Below, piece after piece: positions 50,110 to 58,059 of a stretch of 64,000 bases of DNA. The stretch comes from Hyphomicrobiales bacterium (GTDB lineage Bacteria; Pseudomonadota; Alphaproteobacteria; Rhizobiales; Rhizobiaceae), in contig UBXG01000013.1 in assembly GCA_900469475.1 (NCBI GenBank), forward strand, positions 1-64,000, in the 5' to 3' direction. The notes beneath the pieces are model-generated. The model worked only from the letters and a program-made list of their open reading frames with translations, had not been told where the DNA came from and ran no database searches. How positions within the stretch are numbered: the first letter of the stretch is position 1; each line of letters opens with the position of its first letter. Both the position numbers and the translations under genes were made by a program.

Positions 50110-50396
50110 GAAGAACGCCCGCTGAGTTTGCGGCGTGTTTCTTCTCGTAACGCAGCGAATTCAGCGTCTATGTTGTCGTCAGGAATGAGATTGCCGGCGT
50201 TGGCTGAAGCAAGACCGGCCTGCACCTGCTGGCGAAACCACATGTCATAGTCAGCGGCATCCTGCTGGCGCTGTACATAATCGCGCATGAAAGCCCGGAG
50301 CAACTGCGCACCGGTCTGATCATGCGCTTTCGCAGCCTCGCTGAAAGCCGCCTTCAACTCTTCTTCAACTCGGAAGGTAAATGTCGCGTCGCTCAT
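50106..50396 (-). CDS. Antitoxin of the RelB/RHH type
   Basis: This 96-residue protein precedes the toxin gene. The N-terminus DATFTFRVEEELKAAFSEAAKAHDQTGAQLLRAFMRDYV looks like a ribbon-helix-helix DNA-binding domain. The C-terminal part (DDNIDAEFAALREETRRKL) would be the toxin-binding tail. The ATG at 50396 lies close after a perfect palindrome, which should be its autoregulatory operator. Its four-base overlap with the toxin gene supports a type II toxin-antitoxin pair. Confidence 0.87.
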   Translation of the reverse strand: MSDATFTFRVEEELKAAFSEAAKAHDQTGAQLLRAFMRDYVQRQQDAADYDMWFRQQVQAGLASANAGNLIPDDNIDAEFAALREETRRKLSGRSS

Positions 50397-50404
50397 GTCG
50401 GCCC

Positions 50405-50436
50405 ATGTGTTACATACGCAGTGCAATGTAACACAT
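50405..50436. promoter_or_regulatory. Toxin-antitoxin operator, perfect 11-bp arms
   Basis: ATGTGTTACAT and ATGTAACACAT flank a 10-bp spacer right upstream of the antitoxin start at 50396. Such a palindrome is expected for cooperative binding by an RHH antitoxin, and the site should cover the promoter. Confidence 0.82.
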
Positions 50437-50495
50437 ATTGCGGCATTTCCCACCCCTCATCTCAGGCCTATGAGGGGTGGCTTCCGTTCAATAGC

Positions 50496-51131
50496 TTAAT
50501 GCGCGCCGGACATGTCGCCGAGGACTTCCTTCGAGGCGACGGTGGAATCGGCCTTGAGCTTGTAGACCATCGGCACGCCGGTCGCGAGGTTCAGCTCGAG
50601 GATCTGCGCCTTGCTCAGGCGATCGAGAACCATGACGAGCGAGCGAAGCGAATTGCCATGGGCGGCCACCAGCACATTCTGGCCGGCAAGCACGCGCGGC
50701 AGGATTTCGGTCAGGTAATAGGGCCAGACGCGGGCGCCGGTGTCGCGCAGGCTTTCGCCGCCTGGCGGCGGAACGTCGTAGGAGCGGCGCCAGATGTGAA
50801 CCTGCTCTTCGCCCCACTTGGCGCGGGCGTCATCCTTGTTGAGGCCGGAGAGATCGCCGTAGTCGCGCTCGTTCAGCGCCTGATCCTTGATCGTTTTGAG
50901 GCCTGTCTGGCCGATTTCTTTGAGGATGATATCAAGCGTGTGCTGGGCGCGCGTCAATGCGGAGGTAAAAGCGATATCGTATTTGATGCCGTAATCCGCC
51001 AGTGCCTTGCCGCCAGTCTTGGCCTCTTCGACGCCAAGCGGGGTCAGATCGGGATCCTTCCAGCCGGTGAAGAGATTCTTCAAATTCCAGTCGCTCTGGC
51101 CATGGCGAACGAGGACAAGAGTACCGCTCAT
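50496..51131 (-). CDS. gpmA: 2,3-bisphosphoglycerate-dependent phosphoglycerate mutase
   Basis: GpmA interconverts 3- and 2-phosphoglycerate in glycolysis and gluconeogenesis. The 211-residue protein shows the catalytic LVRHGQSDWN motif near its start, LNERDYGDLSGLNKDDA and the second histidine motif VAAHGNSLRSLV. The ATG at 51131 fits the family N-terminus MSGTLVLVRHG. It follows dapB on the same strand after 25 bases, so both may be co-transcribed. An 11-bp stem with a GGG loop edge lies past its stop at 50450-50480. Confidence 0.95.
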   Translation of the reverse strand: MSGTLVLVRHGQSDWNLKNLFTGWKDPDLTPLGVEEAKTGGKALADYGIKYDIAFTSALTRAQHTLDIILKEIGQTGLKTIKDQALNERDYGDLSGLNKDDARAKWGEEQVHIWRRSYDVPPPGGESLRDTGARVWPYYLTEILPRVLAGQNVLVAAHGNSLRSLVMVLDRLSKAQILELNLATGVPMVYKLKADSTVASKEVLGDMSGAH

Positions 51132-51156
51132 AAAATTTCTCCCTGATAGGTTCGGA

Positions 51157-51981
51157 TCAACGTGTGGAGAGCCCGAGTACATCGAGCATGGAATAGAAGC
51201 CGGGTTTCTTGTCGCGCGCCCAGAGCGCTGCCTGCAGCGCGCCGCGCGCAAACAGCGATCGGTCGCCGGCGCTGTGCGACAGCGTCAATCGCTCGCTTTC
51301 GCTGGCGAAGATCACCGAATGATCGCCGACCACGCCGCCGCCGCGCAGGGTCGCAAAGCCGATCGTACCCGCCGGGCGCGGGCCGGTTTGGCCGTCGCGC
51401 ACGCGCACGGAATTGTCGTTGAGATCGATGCCACGGCCTTTCGCAGCCGCCTGACCGAGCAGCAGTGCCGTGCCCGAGGGTGCATCGACCTTGTGGCGAT
51501 GGTGCATCTCCAGCACCTCGATATCCCAGTCGTTCGAAGGCAGCGCCCGCGCCGCCTGCTCGACAAGCACGCTCAAAAGGTTGATGCCGAGGCCCATATT
51601 GCCCGATTTGACGATGCGGGCATGGCGTGCCGCCGCCTTGAACTTCGCCTCGTCCTCATCCGAGCATCCCGTCGTGCCGATGATATGGACGATGCGTGCC
51701 TGTGCGGCGAGGCCGGCAAAGGTGACGCTGGTTGCCGGCGTCGTGAAATCGATGACACCTTCGGCATGAAGGAAGGCGGAAAGCGGATCGTCGGTGACGG
51801 GAATGCCGATCGGGCCGAGCCCGGCGATCTCGCCGGCATCCTTGCCGATGAAGGCGGAGCCGGGACGAGCGACGGCGGCATGCAGGGCCACACCGTCGGT
51901 TGCATGAATGATGCGGATGAGAGCCTGTCCCATGCGGCCCGCCGCGCCAACCACCACCAGCTTCATCGCATCGTCGCTCAT
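51157..51981 (-). CDS. dapB: 4-hydroxy-tetrahydrodipicolinate reductase
   Basis: DapB reduces hydroxy-tetrahydrodipicolinate with NAD(P)H in lysine and diaminopimelate synthesis. The 274-residue protein has the Rossmann motif VVGAAGRMGQAL near residue 10, the active-site block EMHHRHKVDAPSGTALLLG and the dimer-region segment RGGGVVGDHSVIFAS. It starts at the ATG at 51981 and ends 25 bases before gpmA, a pairing seen in many rhizobia. It lies 14 bases after an ABC exporter gene on the same strand. Confidence 0.96.
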   Translation of the reverse strand: MSDDAMKLVVVGAAGRMGQALIRIIHATDGVALHAAVARPGSAFIGKDAGEIAGLGPIGIPVTDDPLSAFLHAEGVIDFTTPATSVTFAGLAAQARIVHIIGTTGCSDEDEAKFKAAARHARIVKSGNMGLGINLLSVLVEQAARALPSNDWDIEVLEMHHRHKVDAPSGTALLLGQAAAKGRGIDLNDNSVRVRDGQTGPRPAGTIGFATLRGGGVVGDHSVIFASESERLTLSHSAGDRSLFARGALQAALWARDKKPGFYSMLDVLGLSTR

Positions 51982-51995
51982 GTCGTCTCTATCGT

Positions 51996-53825
51996 CTATT
52001 TGCGGGAATTGCTTGAAATCGCCGGTAGCTGCAGGTTGTTGAGCCGAGCGTAGAGGCCATTGTCGGCCGTCGCAAGCGTCTCGTGGTTGCCCTCTTCGAC
52101 AACTCGGCCGTTCTGCATGACGACGATCTTCTCGGCGCGGATGACCGTCGACAGGCGGTGCGCGATGACGACGACCGTGCGGCCGCTCATCGCCTCTTCC
52201 AGTGCCTTCTGCACGGCCGCTTCGGACTCCGTGTCGAGCGCAGAGGTTGCTTCGTCCAGAAGCAGGATCGGCGCGTTGCGCACCAGCGCGCGGGCGATCG
52301 ACAGGCGCTGCCGCTGGCCGCCGGACAGCGTCACGCCGTTTTCGCCGACCGGTGTGTCATACCCCATCGGCTGCGCCTCGATGAAATCATGGGCATAGGC
52401 GAGGCGCGCTGCTTCCTCGATCTCGGCATCCGTCGCGTTCGGGCGGCCGTAGCGGATATTGTCGCGGATCGTGCCTTCAAAGAGATAGGGCTGCTGCGAC
52501 ACATAGGCGAGCTGTTCCCGCAGCGACTGTTTCGTCACATGCGCGATGTCCTGCCCGTCGATGAAGATGCTGCCGGATTTTGGGTCGTAGAAGCGCGGGA
52601 TGAGATTGATGACGGTGGACTTGCCGGCGCCAGAAGGCCCGACGAGCGCTGTCGTCTGTCCGCCCTCGGCCGTGAAGTTGACACCGGAAAGTACGGATTC
52701 ATCGCCATAGGCGAAATGAACGTCGCGGAACTCGATGCGGGCGTCGGTCACGTTAAGCGGCTTGGCATCCGGCAGGTCGCGCTGGCGCGGCTCCATGTCG
52801 AGCAGCTCGTAGATCATCCGTGCATTGACGACCGCGCGCTCCAGCTGCACCTGCAGCTTTGCAAGGCGGCGGGCCGGATCGTAGGCAAGCAGCAGCGAAG
52901 TGGCGAAGGAGAAGAACACGCCCGGCGAGACATTGTCGTAGATCGAGCGATAAGCGGCATAGGCAAAGAGGCTGGCGATCGCAAAACCGGCGACGGTTTC
53001 GATCAGCGGTCCGTTGCGCTCCGAAAGGCGGGCGATGCGGTTCTGCCGGTGCTCGGCGGCGGTGATCAGCTTGTTGATCTTGCGCTCGAGCTCCTCTTCC
53101 ATCGTGAAGGCCTTGACGATGGAAACGCCTTGAATAGTCTCCTGCATCGCGCCGAGTACATGGCTGTTCAGGACGATCGCATCGCGCGTGGCGGCGCGCA
53201 GGCGCTTAGAAATATAGCGCAGCGCGAAGAAGAGCGGCGGCGCGATGACGACGAATGCGATGCTGAGCACCGGATCCTGGAAGACCATGACGCAGAGCAG
53301 GGCGACGAAGGTCAGAAGGTCGCGTGCCGTCGACGTGATCGTCAGGTTCATGACATCGCGGATGCCCGAGACGTTCTGGCTGATGCGGGCGGCGAGCTGC
53401 GCGGAGCGCGCTTCGCTGAAGAAGCCAACTGACAGCGTCATCAGATGCGAATAGAGCCGGCGCTGGTAGCGAGCGATGATGTTATTGCCGATCTTCGACA
53501 GAATGACCGACTGGAAATACCCGGCAAAACCGCGCACCACGAAAACGAGGAAGATGCTGAAGCAGATTTTCCAGGCATCGACGATATTGCGGGCGATGAA
53601 GGCGCTGTCGATGACCGATTTGACGATGTAGCCGATGTAAGCAGTCGAAAGCGCAACGAGGATAAGGCAGGTAATCGCGATGGCGTAGCCGCGAATATGA
53701 TCGCGGCCGTTCTCGGCGATAATGCGCTTCAGCATGCCGGTGATGGCTTCGCTGTCGACGTTTTTGCTTTTCGGGTCAGGCAATTTCAATAATCGGCTTC
53801 CTGTCTTGAACCAAGCGAGCCGCAT
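51996..53825 (-). CDS. ABC exporter, MsbA-like (fused membrane and ATPase domains)
   Basis: This 609-residue half-exporter combines a six-helix membrane domain (about residues 40-340) with a C-terminal ATPase. Motifs are Walker A GPSGAGKSTVINL near 405, the Q-loop YVSQQPYLFEG, the LSGGQRQRLSIARAL signature and Walker B ILLLDEATSALD. It most resembles lipid A or glycolipid flippases of the MsbA/LmrA class and acts as a homodimer. It is located just upstream of dapB, possibly in the same message. The cargo is not known. Confidence 0.9.
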   Translation of the reverse strand: MRLAWFKTGSRLLKLPDPKSKNVDSEAITGMLKRIIAENGRDHIRGYAIAITCLILVALSTAYIGYIVKSVIDSAFIARNIVDAWKICFSIFLVFVVRGFAGYFQSVILSKIGNNIIARYQRRLYSHLMTLSVGFFSEARSAQLAARISQNVSGIRDVMNLTITSTARDLLTFVALLCVMVFQDPVLSIAFVVIAPPLFFALRYISKRLRAATRDAIVLNSHVLGAMQETIQGVSIVKAFTMEEELERKINKLITAAEHRQNRIARLSERNGPLIETVAGFAIASLFAYAAYRSIYDNVSPGVFFSFATSLLLAYDPARRLAKLQVQLERAVVNARMIYELLDMEPRQRDLPDAKPLNVTDARIEFRDVHFAYGDESVLSGVNFTAEGGQTTALVGPSGAGKSTVINLIPRFYDPKSGSIFIDGQDIAHVTKQSLREQLAYVSQQPYLFEGTIRDNIRYGRPNATDAEIEEAARLAYAHDFIEAQPMGYDTPVGENGVTLSGGQRQRLSIARALVRNAPILLLDEATSALDTESEAAVQKALEEAMSGRTVVVIAHRLSTVIRAEKIVVMQNGRVVEEGNHETLATADNGLYARLNNLQLPAISSNSRK

Positions 53826-53945
53826 CTGGCACGTGCTTTCGCGGCTCTATTAAAGAGTTAGCACGGCTTTGGCTAGACATGGCGTGCCGCGCTGGTTAAG
53901 GCCGATCGCGGAGCCGCAATCACTATAGAGGAAGGCGGCCTCTTC

Positions 53946-53978
53946 AAAAAGGAGGCGCGCCGGCTGTTTTGGCGCGCC
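53946..53978 (-). terminator. Rho-independent terminator of glk
   Basis: Two GGCGCGCC octamers, each self-complementary, pair around a 9-nt loop; reading the minus strand, TCCTTTTT follows. It sits about 20 bases after the glk stop. Confidence 0.78.
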
Positions 53979-53998
53979 ATGAGCTGTTTGGTAAGCGG

Positions 53999-55021
53999 TT
54001 AACGCCGCCAGCGACGGCCTTCTGTCGCAAGGCCAAAGTTTGTCGGCTTGCGGGCATAGGTCGCCAGGCCGGAAAGCGCTGCCAGCGGATTGACGACCAC
54101 GTGCGTCGGGATCGTCTTCATCAATTCCGTGTGCGGTGCCTTGTCTTCGAAGGCGGCGCGGAATTCTTGCTTCTGCAGCGCGGGCAGGATCTTCTGCGGG
54201 ATGCCGCCCGAGAGATAGACGCCGCCGCGCGCCATGAAGACCATGGCGAAATCGCCGGCGACGCGGCCGAGATAGGTAACGAACAGCGTCAATGTCTCCT
54301 CGGCCTGCCTGTTGGTGCCGGCGAGTGCATGATTGGTGATATCGGCTGGCTCCTTGAGGCTCGGTTCGATGCCGTCAGCCGCGCAGATCGCATGATAGAG
54401 GTTCTGGAGGCCGCGGCCGCAGATCACCTGTTCGGCCGAGATGCGGCCTTCGATGGGTTCCAGATGCGGCCAGATCTGCAGGTCGCGTTCCGTGCGCGGC
54501 CCAAGATCGATATGCCCGCCTTCGCCCGGCACCGGCACCCATTGATGCTGGGTATGAACCAGGGCGCCGACGCCAAGCCCGGTACCCGGCCCGAGCACGA
54601 CGCGCGATGCGGTCATGTTCCCGGATGCTTGGCCGATGGTTTGGCGATGCTCGTCGGAAATCTCGGCGATCGCGAGCGCCTGCGCCTCGAAATCGTTGAT
54701 GACGAGCACGTCCTCGATGCCGAGATTGGCGATCATCGTCTTCGGACGGATCACCCAATCGCAATTGGTCAGCGGAATCTCGTCACCCTGCACGGGACCG
54801 GCCATGGCAAGAATTGCCGAGCGGGGTCGGACCTTGCTGTTTTCAAGGGCGAGTTTGATCGCGTCGTCGATCGTGGCGAAATTCGCCGTCTGCACGACCG
54901 GGAAATGCTCCTGTTCGGAGTCCGCATCGACGAGGATGGAGAAGCGTGCATTGGTGCCGCCGATATCGCCGATCAGGATTGGGAAAGGCAGGGGGGCATC
55001 ACTGTGATTGAGCTCGGGCAT
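53999..55021 (-). CDS. glk: Glucokinase
   Basis: Glk phosphorylates glucose to glucose 6-phosphate using ATP. The 340-residue protein has the N-terminal phosphate motif LIGDIGGTNARFSIL, the catalytic region ALAMAGPVQGDEIPLTNCDW, VINDFEAQALA and the second phosphate motif VLGPGTGLGVGALV. GEGGHIDLGPRTERD follows; it is typical of the bacterial glucokinase (Glk) family rather than the ROK type. It lies 34 bases after mgsA on the same strand and ends in a clear terminator. The ATG at 55021 fits the family N-terminus. Confidence 0.95.
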   Translation of the reverse strand: MPELNHSDAPLPFPILIGDIGGTNARFSILVDADSEQEHFPVVQTANFATIDDAIKLALENSKVRPRSAILAMAGPVQGDEIPLTNCDWVIRPKTMIANLGIEDVLVINDFEAQALAIAEISDEHRQTIGQASGNMTASRVVLGPGTGLGVGALVHTQHQWVPVPGEGGHIDLGPRTERDLQIWPHLEPIEGRISAEQVICGRGLQNLYHAICAADGIEPSLKEPADITNHALAGTNRQAEETLTLFVTYLGRVAGDFAMVFMARGGVYLSGGIPQKILPALQKQEFRAAFEDKAPHTELMKTIPTHVVVNPLAALSGLATYARKPTNFGLATEGRRWRR

Positions 55022-55055
55022 GGCCAGGTCCGTGGTCTGCCGCCGGCAAGGCGGA

Positions 55056-55436
55056 TTAATGGTTCAGTGTTTTGATCAGGCGCTCGGCAGTGGATTCGTT
55101 GAGCGCCATCGGAATGTCGTAGAGAACGGCAAGCCGCGTCAATGCCTTGACGTCGACGTCGTGAGGGTGCGGAGTGAGAGGATCGATGAAGAAGACGAGC
55201 ATGTCGATCTCGCCGGTGGCGATGAGCGCGCCGATCTGCTGGTCGCCACCGAGCGGGCCGCTTTTCAGACGGGTGACCTTGAGGTCGGGGCAGGCATCCA
55301 GCACGCGGCCGCCCGTCGTACCCGTGGCGACGATGTTCCAATTGGCAAGGGCGGCCTCATTGCGTCGGGCAAATTCTGCCATCGCATCTTTTTTCTGATC
55401 ATGCGCGATCAATGCGATGCATTTGCTGCCGGCCAT
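55056..55436 (-). CDS. mgsA: Methylglyoxal synthase
   Basis: MgsA converts dihydroxyacetone phosphate to methylglyoxal and phosphate, a bypass that relieves sugar-phosphate stress. The 126-residue protein starts KCIALIAHDQKKDAM and carries ATGTTGGRV, the phosphate-binding SGPLGGDQQIGALI and the catalytic Asp region DPLTPHPHDVDVKAL. All conserved family residues look intact. It is followed by glk after 34 bases on the same strand, linking entry of glucose and toxic overflow. Start is the ATG at 55436. Confidence 0.95.
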   Translation of the reverse strand: MAGSKCIALIAHDQKKDAMAEFARRNEAALANWNIVATGTTGGRVLDACPDLKVTRLKSGPLGGDQQIGALIATGEIDMLVFFIDPLTPHPHDVDVKALTRLAVLYDIPMALNESTAERLIKTLNH

Positions 55437-55536
55437 GAAATCCTTGCTCCGCCCGATGCTTTCAATCGATTTATCCGCCTTCTATACCAAGGGGGCGCGT
55501 TTTGAAAGACGCCTCCGGCAAGGACGGGTGCAGGAT

Positions 55537-56571
55537 CTATTGCTGTGGAATCTGACCTGGCGGCGTATCACCCGAAACCGGCATTGCGTCCGTCTCCGCC
55601 GAAACGCCGGCAGCTTTATCGCCGGAGGCAGCCGAGCGTGCGGAAGCAGCCGAAGGTGCCGCCAACACGGCCTGACAGGCCTTGGGCAGATCGGCAACCA
55701 TGACTTCGCGTGGCTTGACCGGGGGCTTGGTGCTGGGCTTCGGCTTTGCCCAGGGCTCGGGTCCGAACCACCAGGCGAGCGACTTGTCGCAGCCATCGCC
55801 GGCGGCGACCGGGGCCTGCCCCGTGCAGCCGACCGAGCCGGGAGGGCAGCGAAGGCGGATGTGGAAATGCGAGTCGTGCCCGTATTCCGACCTAAGCTTG
55901 CCGAGATTGCTGCGGTCGCCCGTCCATGTCTCGCACATCTTCTTCTTGATGGCCGGGTTGACGAAAATGCGCTCGACCTCGGGATAGCTCGCCGCGCGCA
56001 TCAGCAGGCGCGCATGCGCCGGCGTCCAGACCTTGTCATTGATCGTCAGAAACTTGTCCTTGGCGAGCATCGTGGTGAAAGGCATGGCTTCGCGCTCTTC
56101 CGCCGTCATCTTGCGCCGTGGCATCGGCGTCAGCCACACGTCGGCATCGAGGCCGATCTGGTGCGAGGCGTGACCGTTGATCATCGGACCGCCGCGCGGC
56201 TGCGAGATATCGCCGACAAGCAGGCCCGGCCAGCCGTCATTCTTCGCCGCGTCGCGCGACAGGCGCTCAAGTAGGCCGATCGTTTCCGGCCGGCCCCAGC
56301 GGCGATTGCGCGACAGGCGCATCGCCTGCCACGTCGGGCCGTCGGCCGGCAGAGCGACTGCGCCCGCAAGGCAACCCTTGGCATAGAAGCCGATCGATTG
56401 CGGTGCCCCCTGCGTCGGTAGCGTCACGGCGCCGAAGACCGCTTTTGCGCTGCCGGGCGAAGGTGTGGCCTGCTGCGCCAGCGCATCGCTGGCGACAAGG
56501 CCCATCCCGATCGAGGTTGCGAGAGAGAATTTGCCGATCGTTCGAAAGGCGCGAGCCAGAAGTGAAGCCAT
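55537..56571 (-). CDS. mepA: Penicillin-insensitive murein endopeptidase
   Basis: MepA is a periplasmic zinc endopeptidase that cuts D-Ala-DAP cross-links of peptidoglycan. The 344-residue product has a signal peptide ending near ALA-QQATPSPG, about residue 33. The LAS-fold metal and catalytic motifs are GHASHQIGLDADVWL and DSHFHIRLRCP, as in E. coli MepA. Six cysteines may pair as in the enzyme's disulfides. A low-complexity Ala/Ser/Pro tail of about 80 residues extends the C-terminus beyond the usual length. It is a separate unit ending 100 bases before mgsA. Confidence 0.93.
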   Translation of the reverse strand: MASLLARAFRTIGKFSLATSIGMGLVASDALAQQATPSPGSAKAVFGAVTLPTQGAPQSIGFYAKGCLAGAVALPADGPTWQAMRLSRNRRWGRPETIGLLERLSRDAAKNDGWPGLLVGDISQPRGGPMINGHASHQIGLDADVWLTPMPRRKMTAEEREAMPFTTMLAKDKFLTINDKVWTPAHARLLMRAASYPEVERIFVNPAIKKKMCETWTGDRSNLGKLRSEYGHDSHFHIRLRCPPGSVGCTGQAPVAAGDGCDKSLAWWFGPEPWAKPKPSTKPPVKPREVMVADLPKACQAVLAAPSAASARSAASGDKAAGVSAETDAMPVSGDTPPGQIPQQ

Positions 56572-56710
56572 GCATATCCTTGAAGGCGGTCGGCATTAGC
56601 CGAAGTGATTTGCCGGGAGATTATCCTGAAATAGGATGGAAGTGAATCCGCGGCAATCGCCGGTGGCTACGGCCGACCGCCTTTGCCGGCATGGCCGTCG
56701 TTACTACAGA

Positions 56711-57280
56711 TCAGTTCGCCAGGATTTCCGCCGTCTTGCGAATGCGCGACAGCCGCGGCAAGACCTTCGTGCAGGCGAAATCCTGCATATCCTGCGAGAG
56801 CGTCGTCACGGCATCTTCAGCGACAATGACGGCGTAATTTTCCGCGTGGGCATCGCGCACGGTGCCTTCCACACCGAAATTGGTGGCGACGCCAGTCACG
56901 ATCAGCGTTTTGATGCCACGGCGGCGCAGCTGCAGATCGAGTTCCGTGCCGTAGAAGGCGCTCCACTGGCGCTTGACGATGGCGACATCGGGCGTCAGCG
57001 CTGCCATCTCGGCCGGAGCTTCGAGCGCGGCCGGCGGCAAGCCTCCTGGGGGAACCGGGAAGCTTTCGTCGGTCGGCTGATTGACAGCGTCGGCATAGTC
57101 TGCGGAAAATCCGACGGTCACGAAAACGGTCGTTCCGCCATCGGCCTTCAGTTTGTTTGCGATGGCGACCGTATTGGTGACGATCTGCTGGGCGGAGTAG
57201 GGCGCAAGCGGGCGGCTGAGCACGAGGCCTTGCAGGTCGATGGAAACAAGAGCGGTGGTCTTAGGATCGTAAAGTGACAT
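56711..57280 (-). CDS. Isochorismatase-like hydrolase, YecD type, without the catalytic Cys
   Basis: This 189-residue alpha/beta hydrolase belongs to the isochorismatase-like superfamily. The Asp of the usual triad is in LVSIDLQG and the Lys in IVKRQWSAF. The third position, normally Cys in cysteine hydrolases such as nicotinamidase, is Gly in TGVATNFGVEGTVRDA. That Gly is also seen in isochorismatases and in E. coli YecD. It could therefore be an isochorismatase-like vinyl-ether hydrolase rather than a Cys amidase. The ATG at 57280 is close to a TetR gene and a duplicated palindrome that likely controls both. Confidence 0.86.
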   Translation of the reverse strand: MSLYDPKTTALVSIDLQGLVLSRPLAPYSAQQIVTNTVAIANKLKADGGTTVFVTVGFSADYADAVNQPTDESFPVPPGGLPPAALEAPAEMAALTPDVAIVKRQWSAFYGTELDLQLRRRGIKTLIVTGVATNFGVEGTVRDAHAENYAVIVAEDAVTTLSQDMQDFACTKVLPRLSRIRKTAEILAN

Positions 57281-57300
57281 CTGGGGGCTCCGAGAAAACA

Positions 57301-57340
57301 TGAGGGTATCCTCACAATGGAAAATATGAGGATGACCTCA
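57301..57340. promoter_or_regulatory. Duplicated TetR operator, two TGAGG-N4-CCTCA palindromes
   Basis: TGAGGGTATCCTCA (57301-57314) and TGAGGATGACCTCA (57327-57340) are 26 bases apart, between the divergent genes. The second covers the TetR start codons, so the regulator probably represses both itself and the hydrolase. Confidence 0.8.
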
Positions 57341-57952
57341 CAAAAATCAAGTGAAGAATTGAAGACGCGTGCGCCGAAACGGCAGCGGGGCCACGATCGC
57401 GTTGCCGTTCTGCTCGAAGCAGCGGCAAAAGTCTTTGCGCGCAGGGGTTACGATGCGGCAACGATGACGGAGATCGCGGCGGAGGCGCATTCGTCGATCG
57501 GCTCGCTCTATCAGTTCTTTCCGACAAAGCCCCTGCTCGCCGAGGCGCTGCATATCGATCGCCTGGAGCGCCTTAAGGCGAGGCTTCGTGACATGGCGGA
57601 ACGGAGCATAGGGCTTTCCGCCGCCGGTAGCGGCGAGGCAATCTTCGATGCGCTCGCCGCTTTCATCGAGCAATATCCCGAGTTTCCCGTACTAGCCGGG
57701 CGTCGCGATATTCCCAAGGACCGCAAGGCGCGCTCGCGCGCGGAGTTGCGAGAGCTGATTGCCGCCTTTCTGCGGCAGGCCCATCCGCCGATCACGGACG
57801 ATATCGTTCTGATGGCGGGCATCGTGCTCGAATTGCTGCGCATTGCCGTCGTCGTTTCCAGCGACCCGGACGCCGCCGAGGACCGGCGCGTCTTTGCGGA
57901 ACTGCGGCTGATGCTGCGCAAACGTCTTGAGGATGCTACGGCAAAAAACTGA
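57317..57952 (+). CDS. TetR family transcriptional regulator
   Basis: This 211-residue regulator has an N-terminal TetR HTH, ILxxAAKVFARRGYDAATMTEIAAEAHSSIGSLYQFFPTKPLLAEAL in outline, and an alpha-helical C-terminal ligand domain. It lies 36 bases from the divergent isochorismatase-like gene. Start codons at 57317, 57326 and 57332 are all in frame and overlap the second palindrome; the first is used here. With the operator this suggests a simple repressor-enzyme pair that responds to a small aromatic or acyl compound, the ligand being unknown. Confidence 0.87.
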   Translation: MENMRMTSQKSSEELKTRAPKRQRGHDRVAVLLEAAAKVFARRGYDAATMTEIAAEAHSSIGSLYQFFPTKPLLAEALHIDRLERLKARLRDMAERSIGLSAAGSGEAIFDALAAFIEQYPEFPVLAGRRDIPKDRKARSRAELRELIAAFLRQAHPPITDDIVLMAGIVLELLRIAVVVSSDPDAAEDRRVFAELRLMLRKRLEDATAKN

Positions 57953-58059
57953 GCGTCGGACACGGTTTTCAGCCTTTGCAACGAGATGAGTTGTTGCGTC
58001 CTGCTTTTTGCCCTCATTTGCCGTATGCTGATTCCTCAGACATCATCGGGAGATCATGA

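Noticed and set aside
50450..50480. Inverted repeat past gpmA as a strong terminator
   Set aside because: The 11-bp stem is good, but neither strand has a T-run after it, so it was not called as a terminator.
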